DNA of 64,000 bases, from positions 83,272,853-83,336,852 of the forward strand of contig CM030367.1 in the NCBI GenBank assembly GCA_017893485.1. The letters run 5' to 3'. The translations under genes and the position numbers were made by a program. This document shows, in pieces, positions 56,193-64,000 of the stretch; within the stretch, counting starts at the first letter, position 1; each line of letters opens with the position of its first letter. This stretch comes from Hemerocallis citrina (lineage: Eukaryota > Streptophyta > Magnoliopsida > Asparagales > Asphodelaceae). Below the pieces are notes generated by a model. It worked only from the letters and a program-made list of their open reading frames with translations, did no database searches and was not told the DNA's origin.

Positions 56193-57200
56193 TGAGGGCA
56201 TAGTGAAGAAACACTAGTTCATTCTCATTTTCATATTTCATACATTTCCACATTTTTCATAGTTCACTCCATATTCTATTTCACTCATCTATTCATTCTA
56301 ATTTTTCCTAAAATTTCTAAGAGGCTAATTAAGCAAGAAAAGAAGCAAGCAAGCTAGGAGGAGGAGAAGAGCATACTAAAAGCTTGAAGATTTCATCTAG
56401 TCTACACTTTGAGGTGGGTGTTCTCCAACTCTCTTAGTTGTTAAATTGTGTGTAGTGTATACTCTTTTCTTAATATAGATGACATAAAATTGTGTGGTGC
56501 ATGTGGTGTATGTTTATTTTTGTGAATAGCTTGGAAAGTTTGTATTTTTTTTCTTTTTTGGAATTTCACTTCAATTCCGAAAATCATAACTCTTTGAATA
56601 TGAGAAATTTGTGGTTGAATTTTTGTAGTAGCATCATATATATGTCTAAAGCCTCTCCACCAAATTTCATACTCATTGGATAATATTTTCTATTATTATA
56701 AAATCCGAAACCACTGTAGGTTGAGCTGCGATTTTGTCTAGTTCACTACTTCTACTTCAAAATTGATATCTCTCTAACTATATAGTATGTCAAGTTGAAA
56801 TTTTTATATGTGATACATGTAAGTGTCTAGAACATGCTTACCAAATTTTATGAATTTTGGACATTGTTTAGTATTTTAGATTAATTTTAAACTCATGACT
56901 GGTTAACAATTTTTAGTTGCTGAAAAATTATACACCTATCAGTTCTTGATCATTTTAACCTTTTAAATGAAGTATTTTGAGAAAACTCCCAACCAAGAAC
57001 TTATAGTAGACTCATTGAACTTTCTTTAGAACCTAAGATATCGAAGTTCCAAGAAGTTGGTAATTATTGGTGATTTTTAGAAGTTGCTAGAAGTGCATTT
57101 TAGACTTGAACTTGATGTTTATGGCGTATGCAAGTTGTCATCTCTTTAGGACTTCTTAATAATCTTAATATTGTTTATTAACTCTTAATTTATGTTATGA

Positions 57201-57573
57201 CTAGATTTGCCCTGCGGGCACGTGCCTACGACACGTCTTCGGAACGATATAGCATATGAAAGTCTTGTAAACAGTAAAACAATAATTTTGTAGCTCAAGT
57301 TTGAATAGTAAAACAATAATTAGTTGTAAAGAAAAGTCCATATTTCCATTAGTATATGTTGAAAAATAATTATAAATGGGGGTGTAAAATCCAACTTCTT
57401 AGAATTTTGAGTGTGGAAAATGATGAAATTTAACTGTTGATGAGATATTTGCTATTTTCAATGTAACATGAGCAATAAAAAATGCATAAAAAATCTGAAA
57501 TTTACAAACCTGAAATCTGAAAATATAAATTTCTGAGTAAATAGAGAGAGAATGAGAGAGAGAGATAGAGAAA

Positions 57574-57612
<39 letters not shown>

Positions 57613-57762
57613 AAGAGTTGTTTTGGGGGGATTTGAATTTGAGTTTTGGGCGGAAACTTTTGGGCGGAAAAATATATTTTGTGAGGTTAGATCTAGACCA
57701 TTGATTTCAACTATATTGAATGAGAGCCACTTGATAGCTTTGTTTGTGTTTTATTATATAGA
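57201..57762 (-). mobile_element. Helitron-like element (copy 2)
   Basis: On the minus strand it reads A|TCTATATAATAAAACAC ... GACACGT-type hairpin ... GGGCAAATCTAG|T: 5' TC, 3' CTAG, a hairpin shortly before the end and insertion between A and T, all Helitron signatures. It is 562 bp, non-coding, and shares most of its body with 39,531-39,943. It lies inside LTR J, so it arrived later. Confidence 0.8.
57571..57613 (+). repeat. (AAAT)n microsatellite
   Basis: About ten AAAT units inside the Helitron-like element, next to a GAGA-rich tract. Copy 1 has TC-rich and T-rich sequence at this place. Confidence 0.95.
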
Positions 57763-58938
57763 TATGTTGTGAATTGTGTAAGATTATATTTTAAGTTTGT
57801 GCATGTAAATGTGCGATGAAAGGCTTGTATATGCTCAAGTATGAGTACATGATATATAGTCGTATGTTGGGATGTGCGAGTTGGTATATTTTGGGTTCGA
57901 ATAACCCTTGGAATAGATTCAAGAAGAGTTTGTTAATAGACACTCGTTATATGGTGTTTACCAAGTTTTCGATTGTAGTAGCTCTAGTTTATGTGACCAT
58001 TGTTATAAGAACAGGAACTAGCTGGGCGTTGTACTCTCCGGTCAAGGGGATACGTGCGGCGGCGTCTCGTCTGGGATGCGTACGACGTGGTCTCGACTGT
58101 TAATTTCTGGGATCTAGTGAAAAGAAGTGAGAATGGTGGGAGTTAGGGGACGGACCTCTACATAATCACTTAAGGTTCTATGTTGTTTAATGCGAAAGGG
58201 GAGCAAGAGCAGGACTCTAGGACTCTCGATGGAGCAGGTAGGACCTGCAGGGTCACCTTTATGTTCATAACAACTTTTGGCTAAGGTCCAGGAGTGGCAT
58301 AGGACCACAGGAGCCGAGCGGAGTATGACTGGGGAGTGGCGTAGGACCACAGGATCTCGGCATACACAGTGGCATGATCAATGATTTCCGACTGCAGAGG
58401 CAGAACTAGACCGAGCGACTGCAATCTTACCAGTCACTAGATGAATGTCAGAAACAGGAAAGAGTACAAGAGTAGGATGCATGGCAGGGGATTGAACCCT
58501 ATCACCTGGAGAATACGAACTCGATTTGGGGAGTATGTAATATGGGATGCATACATTTCCAAATCAAGTTTGCATTAGAGTAGGAGCATCGTGTGCATTT
58601 TGAGTTTGTGCATTAGAATCTAAATCATGGCATACACCGATACTTGAGGTTTGACTTTCACACTTTTCTTCTGCATCAAATATTGATTGTTGAGAATTTT
58701 GGAAGTTTCATCCACATTGTGTTAGTTGTATTCAACTGACATGCCCACAGTTTGTTAGTTGTAGGATTATTGATCGTAGAGCAGGGGACTGGAGCTGCGG
58801 AAAGCATCCAAGTGAAGGATATAAATGTAATATCATTGAGGTAATAAAGTTATTAATTTTCTATAATTTTTCCTATGTTGTGTACTCATTTGGACCCAAG
58901 ACTCTGGGTATGTGTCACGAGCTTCCAGTGAGCGCACA

Positions 58939-59629
58939 AAAGTAAATTGGGATGATTATCTAATTAAGCCTTTCCTTATGTGTGTATGCAAGCATGTATT
59001 TGAGAATGTACATTTTAAAACAAAATAAAACATTAAGCAAAAAAAACTGATAAAAATTAAACTGCAACAAATTAGAGGTTAATGTAGGTACATACAGGAA
59101 GCAATTAACATGGGCCTGAATCGAAGGTAATATGAAGGTAGTAACAGAGAAATTTCAAAACTAGAAAATACAATTAAAAAAATGAAAAGCATCTAAAGAA
59201 CAAAGAAAAACTACTTATATCCAGTAACTTGCATCATATATCATAAGACTTAATTCATACGAAAGCATCTACATAGACATAGTTAAAAAGGAAGCACAGT
59301 TAAACACATGGTTTCTTTATCAAGTTATGCATGGTTTCTTTACCAGTCACGGGTTTCTAAAACAGAAATGTTGTATATACGATTAAGGGTAAACACTATA
59401 AAACATTCTGCAATTTAGTAAAAATAATCAAAAAATAACAAAAGGTCTATTAAAAAAAGGTAGTCATTGAATTTTGATGCAGTAGATTTAATACAACATT
59501 CCAATCTATATGCAGTAGGTTTAATACAACATTTCAGTCTATATGCAGTAGGTAGCATTGGTATAAATACCCGATATCCTGACCCAACCCGAACCTGAAT
59601 CGGACCTGGCATTAGACCGGAATCGATCC
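58939..59629 (+). other. Unassigned AT-rich sequence between LTRs J and H
   Basis: No gene or known element is recognised. Two copies of a ~32-bp phrase with TTTAATACAACATT and TATATGCAGTAGG lie near 59,485-59,550. It ends at the start of LTR H. Confidence 0.5.
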
Positions 59630-60036
59630 TGTAACCCCCGTTTCCGCCTACACATATTCCTGAGTATTTTCTGTATTTCGATTATTTATAAATTCATTTT
59701 GTTTTAAATTCATTTTGGATCTTCAATTAAAGTCTTTTCTAATCAACAACTATGTTTATTGCAAATGATTGTATATTTTAACAAAAATCTTATTCCAATT
59801 TATAAATTTATTTTCTATTCCTATTTAATTAATTATTTACATTTTAGCTCAAAACCAATCCTATTATTATTCGTTGATTATTTTAAAGTCGGGCTCCTAA
59901 TTCATTATATCCCATTATTATTTGATTATCTATTTATTTTGAATGAGCCAAACCTATTCTTATCACTATTATTATTTTTTATTTGTTTTAAAAGCAATCA
60001 AATTCTCTATTGAGTAAAACTCATATATTATTTGAT

Positions 60037-60038
<2 letters not shown>

Positions 60039-60074
<36 letters not shown>

Positions 60075-60075
60075 T
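60039..60075 (+). repeat. (TTA)n microsatellite
   Basis: Twelve or so TTA/ATT units within LTR H. Confidence 0.9.
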
Positions 60076-60110
60076 CCTTAAACACAATCTAAGCCCAGAC
60101 CAGTTTAATC

Positions 60111-60150
<40 letters not shown>
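60111..60150 (+). repeat. (TTA)n microsatellite
   Basis: About 13 TTA units, 35 bases after the previous tract. Confidence 0.9.
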
Positions 60151-60151
<1 letters not shown>

Positions 60152-61296
60152 AAAGCCCAAAACCCAAGCCCATAATCCAAGCCCAAACTCCAACTACATA
60201 ACTCCCCCATGATGACTAACTAATCCCTATTATTAATCACAACAACCCCCATAATCTACTCCACTAATCCTAACTAATCCCCCCCTTAATCTTCTCATCA
60301 TCTTCTTCTTCTTCTTCTACCTCACTCCGAAAGCCCACCTCGCCACTTCAACTGCACTCCTCTGCCATTGAACGCCTCTTCCACCCCGCCAACCTGAAGA
60401 CTCCTCTCGCAGTCGCCCTGACGTCAACCCCTCTTCTCCTTCCCTCACCGTAGCACCCCCTCTACCCTTCGCAGCCAACAACAACAGCACCACCAACAGC
60501 CTCTCGCTGCCTCCCACCATTGATGCGCACCGCCGACCAACTCCAACCCCGCTGCCACCATCGCAGCACCCCCCACAACCCACTCCACCATCGAACCTGA
60601 GCTCCTCCTGCTTGCTGCGCCTCCTCTCCGTCCAACTCCAACACCCCACCTCCCTCCTTGTTCTTCCCCGAAGCAAGCCATCGCAGAACCTGCCTTGAAC
60701 CCCGTTGCCGATCACCACAAGACTCATCCTCACCATTGCTACATCCCGGCGCCACCATCGACAACACCCAAACAATCCCCCGAATCCACCACCGACCACC
60801 GCAACACCCCGCCGTCGATGTCTCCTCCTTGCCACCGCTTGATCATCCTAGCGCCACCAAGCACTAACAACCGCAAACACGAGCCGTACCTCTCTCTTGC
60901 TGTAGTCGCCCTTTATGTTTTTGCAACCTCTCTTACTTGTGGTCGCCCACCGTTGTCTCAGAACTCTCTTATTCCTGTTATTCATTCATATTCGAAATAA
61001 TCGTCAAAAAGGCAAGTTGCCTTAAACCAACTCATTGTTCTCGTTCAAGAAATATTTTTGATCTCTGCTAGTAACTTTTTACTTCGTTTATCGTATCACA
61101 ATTGTTTGTTACCCTATTCAAAGAAGTTATTACGGATTCATCGACGAAACCAATAGATTTCTTTTCGTGCTATAACCCTTGACTCAATTCTACGCCATGT
61201 TATCCGTCATCATATGCATACACTACATGAACATAAACTAGAAACACGTATATGTAGAAGAAATAATGATTTGAATGATTTTCGGTTGTATATGAT

Positions 61297-61883
61297 TGTT
61301 GCTGCTAATTTCGGTGTGGGGGCAAACAGATAGTATTTGTGAGTTCTTGGAGAAACTGAATAGTAAACCGTATACCTGTTCTATCGGGGTTTGATCGCCG
61401 CTCCCGCCGTACACCTGCAAAAAAGTGCGAGACACCGGGGTTGTTCCTGGCGACGCACCCTCCGACGCTCAAGTCAGTAATCGGAGAGATTATGAAAGAG
61501 CGCAAAAACTGGAGAAAGATTGATTACCTCTTAATGGAGATGGATGGGGGGTATTTATAGGCATCTTAGGGAACAGATTAGGCATGTAATTCCTGTGTAT
61601 AGATAAGGAATGTAATCCCTAATCCCCAGTGAAAGGATAGATATGAATGAGGGCCGTTGATTAATATTAATCAGAAACCCTAATTCTATCCTGCTGGACC
61701 GGGTTTGTTGCGGGTTGAAACCCGCACCTAGTTGAGGTGGGTCCGTTTGCGGGTGATTGGGTCTGTGAGAAGGAGACCCAGTACCCGCTTCAGACCCGTT
61801 TGTAGGTGAAATTACTATTTTACCCCTGGGCTTCAGGATTCGTGTTCAATTTGGACGGTCTCGATTAAACCCCTATTTTTAGC
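61297..61883 (-). repeat. E3 3' LTR (first bases deleted)
   Basis: Shares with E1 the TATAAATA box (61,559-61,552), the GAGCGTCGGAGGGTGCGTCG block (61,478-61,459) and the CCCACACCGAAAT end. Its outer start should be TGATATGG but the sequence at 61,884 jumps from CTAAAAAT directly into pre-PPT sequence. Confidence 0.85.
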
Positions 61884-62260
61884 GAGGGAGTAGTTTGACT
61901 GTTTTAGTGGCTAGTGGAGTTGTATCGGAGTCCGAATGGGTGATTTTGAATCTTGAAGTGGGTGGTCAGGTAACTTCTTCTTTGTTGAAGCCATATGATG
62001 TTTCGAAGTCGTGTCGAGTTTTTATCTATTTTTTCGGGCTATTTATTTAATTTTGCGATGTGTTAACTAATCGTTCGGGAGGCTTTAACAGTACATTCTA
62101 GGCAATAATTGTTCGTTCAGGGGCTCAAAAATATCCCCCCGAATTTTTAATTATTTTCTAGAATTTTTAGCTAATTTTCCCGAATTTTTAGCAATTTTTC
62201 GCAATTTTTAAATAAATAAAACGATTTAAATAAATAAAAATCAATTTTTAAATACCATTT
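61884..62260 (-). other. E3 AT-rich spacer
   Basis: Inverted counterpart of E1 17,516-17,890, with the same AAAAATTCGGG units and GCCAACAAAACAGTCAAACTACTCC-type text (with changes). No gene is seen. Confidence 0.65.
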
Positions 62261-64000
62261 TATGACGTGGCGTGATCTGGACCTTCGATCAGCACGGAGC
62301 GCGCCTTTCTGAGTGATCGGACGGTTCCCGTTCCTCGGCAGGCTTTTTTCCCGTATACGAGGGTCGGCTCCTCGGTTCTTCGGCTCGGAGGTTTGGCTCC
62401 TCGGCTCGGTGGACTGGTTCCTCGGCTCGGACCCTCCGAGGTACGTGGCATCATCTGGGCCGTTCATCTTCAGTGCGGATCCCCATAAAATGCTATCTTG
62501 TCGTTTAGTGGACGTGGCAAGATCTGAGCCGTCCATCATGACGAGCGCATTTTTTTACAAGATCCAACAGCTGATATGGGTCGGCATGGTTTTTTGCCAT
62601 ATTCGAGGGCTGGTTCCTCGTCCTCTCGGCTCGGAGGATCAGCGCCTCGGTTCGGTGGACTCTTCCGCGGCGTAAGAGGATCGGTTCCTCGTCCTCTTGT
62701 CTCGGCAGACTCTTCCGCGGCATAAGAGGGTCGGTTCCTCATCCTCTCGTCTCGGCAGACTCTTCCGTGGCGTAAGAGGATCGGTTCCTCATCCTCTCGG
62801 CTCGGCACGTATAGCTCGGAATAAGCCGAAGTACGTGGCATGATCCTGAGCGTCCATCTCAGCGCGGATCCCCAAAAAATACTATCTTGTCGTTTAGTGG
62901 ACGTGGCAAGATCTGAACCGTCCCTCATGACGAGCGTGCTTTTCGAAAAGATCCAACGGCTGACATGGGTCGGCGTGGTTTTTTGCCATATTCGAGGGTC
63001 GGTCCCTCGTCCTCTCGGCTCGGAAGCTCGGTGCCGCTGGCTGGGGCGTTGAGTTGGGTATTTCTTAAGATGTCTTTGTCGGGTTGCTATCTTCCGAGCC
63101 CAGTAGCTCGGCTGCTCGACTAAGTTGTTCGGTAGCTCGGTTGATCAGGCCGATGGCAGGCAGTTCGGAAGGTACACGTGGCCAGATCTGGTCCGTCCAT
63201 CATGGTGCGAATCACGAGGATGGGGTTCAGATCACGAGAAAACGTTATCTTGTCGTTTTGTGGGCGTGGCGCAATCTGAACCGTCCATCGAATCTTGACA
63301 CGAATTTTGGAGAGATCCGACGGTGATTTTGCCTCGGAAGGATTTTTCTCCATATACGAGGGTCGGTTCCTCGTCATCTCGGCTCGGAGTCTAAGTGGCG
63401 TTGGCCGAGGCGCTGAGTTGGATGCTTTGAAGGTTGCATCCCCTATCGGTTCCACTCTTCTGAGCCCAGTAGCTCGGCTGCTCGACTAGGCTGTTCGGTA
63501 GCTCGGTTGAGCAGGCTGATGGCAGGCAGTTCGGAAGGTACGCGTGGCCGGATCTGGTTCGTCTATCATGGCACGAATCACGAGGATGGGGTTCAGATCA
63601 CGAGAAAACGTTATCTTGTCATTTTGTGGGCGTTGCGCAATCTGAACCGTCCATCGAATCCTGACACGAATTTTGGAGAGATCCGACGGTGATTTTGCCT
63701 CGGAAGGATTTTTCTCCATATACGAGGGTCGGTTCCTCGTCATCTCGGCTCGGAAATTCGGTGACGTTGAGCGAGGTATGTAGTTTATTGTTTTTAGGGG
63801 ATTCAGTAGCTCGGTTGCTCAGCCAGGCTTTGTTCGATAGCTTGGCTTGGCAGACCGGTGGCCGAGTCGTGGACTTGAGTAATTTGAGGTTTTTGCTTTT
63901 CGAAGCGTAGCAACTTTTCCGCTTGGCACTTTGGCTTCTTAGTGGGCCTTTGAGGTTCCCAAGGAGGCCCAACATCACTTGGGGTTATAAGTTTTCACTC
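62261..64000 (-). repeat. E3 repeat array of the 223-bp family (longer units)
   Basis: The core with ATCTTGTCGTTTAGTGG followed by CGTGGCAAGATCTGAGCCG occurs near 62,495, 62,884, 63,247 and 63,613 (spacing 363-389). On the minus strand it reads as in E1: GACGGCTCAGATCTTGCCAC then CGACAAGATAGC. A shorter ~51-bp unit with GTAAGAGGATCGGTTCCTC is repeated three times at 62,660-62,800. The last two large units (63,120-63,480 and 63,483-63,770) are near-identical. Translated frames here are repeat by-products. Confidence 0.85.

Larger units (their letters stand above)
55775..58938 (+). mobile_element. Solo LTR J
   Basis: Starts TGTCATACCCCCC and ends AGCGCACA; perfect AAAGT flanks at 55,770-55,774 and 58,939-58,943. 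It includes a Helitron-like element, leaving about 2.6 kb of LTR. A TATATAAA box lies at 56,185-56,192. A pair of GGAGTGGCRTAGGACCACAG repeats is at 58,290-58,350, GGGATGCATACA at 58,543 and ACTGACATGCCCACAG at 58,735; the latter two match, inverted, landmarks in A, B and D, so J is a plus-strand relative of those LTRs. No gene is seen. Confidence 0.7.
59630..61296 (+). mobile_element. LTR H, left part (Tekay-type)
   Basis: Starts TGTAACCCCCGTTTCCGCC like LTR G (TGTAACTCCTGTATCC) and is interrupted by E3 at 61,297; the rest lies beyond the window. It carries two TTA/TAT microsatellites and a C-rich island at 60,290-60,870 like those in G and F. The proline-rich frames in the island are not considered genes because each LTR has a different one. 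Confidence 0.65.
61297..64000 (-). mobile_element. E3: minus-strand Tat element, 3' end only
   Basis: Reading on the minus strand, internal 3' sequence (64,000 to about 61,884) leads into an LTR ending AGCAGCAACA at 61,297. The LTR, the AT-rich spacer and the repeat family are closely similar to E1, so E3 belongs to the same family. Gag-pol and the antisense gene would lie right of the window. The PPT and first bases of the LTR are missing (see findings). Confidence 0.85.

Noticed and set aside
60317..61000. Gly/Arg/Val-rich and Pro-rich frames
   Set aside because: Same C-rich island in LTR H; composition-driven.
1..64000. tRNA, rRNA or bacterial-type operons
   Set aside because: The only tRNA-like matches are retrotransposon primer-binding sites (4,868; 28,161; 43,592); nothing suggests organellar or bacterial DNA.

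Overview
This window is plant nuclear DNA built almost entirely of nested LTR retrotransposons. The evidence is Ty3/Gypsy polyproteins of two plant lineages, LTRs of 0.57-0.59 kb and about 3.2-3.4 kb, initiator-methionine-tRNA-type and TGGCGCC-type primer sites, Helitron-like and foldback elements, and GT-AG introns. I see no bacterial gene, CRISPR array, tRNA or rRNA, and no complete host gene. The species cannot be named from the sequence; a seed plant with a large, repeat-rich genome is the safe reading.

Layout. Positions 1-38,809 are one stack of insertions. The oldest member in view is E2, a decayed Tat-lineage element (gag at 22,700, 3' LTR at 38,237-38,809; its 5' end lies left of the window). 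E2 gag was hit by LTR C (plus strand, right end 22,699). C was hit by solo LTR A (minus, 26-20,701), A by solo LTR B (minus, 2,740-20,143), and B by E1 (4,274-18,516), a nearly complete, younger Tat element with 591-bp LTRs and a perfect GGTTG target duplication. A minus-strand element D (23,671-28,352, duplication CTCCA) also splits E2 gag. Positions 38,810-40,634 hold a possible cut-off promoter and gene start, then an LTR remnant carrying a foldback element and a Helitron-like element. Positions 40,635-55,130 are F, a decayed Tekay-type chromovirus whose leader is interrupted by solo LTR G (43,771-47,140, duplication CTAAC). Positions 55,775-58,938 are solo LTR J (duplication AAAGT) with a Helitron-like insertion. 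From 59,630 another Tekay-type LTR (H) begins and is broken by E3, a minus-strand Tat element running off the right end.

How the parts work together. E1 and E2 have the Tat plan: LTR, TGGCGCC-type PBS (seen in E1), gag with an RS-rich N-terminus and a CHHC-type finger, protease, RT, a degenerate RNase H, a second RNase H and an integrase without chromodomain. Then comes a tandem array, and then an antisense transcription unit. That unit has its own TATA box, at least two introns whose positions match in E1 and E2, a gypsy-type-transposon domain (PF04195-like) and coiled-coil exons. In E1 it is bracketed by direct repeats of a 223-bp family. The sense genes are broken in every element here, whereas the E1 antisense unit has only one internal stop in about 750 codons. 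This conserved antisense unit with its private repeats is the most interesting system in the window.
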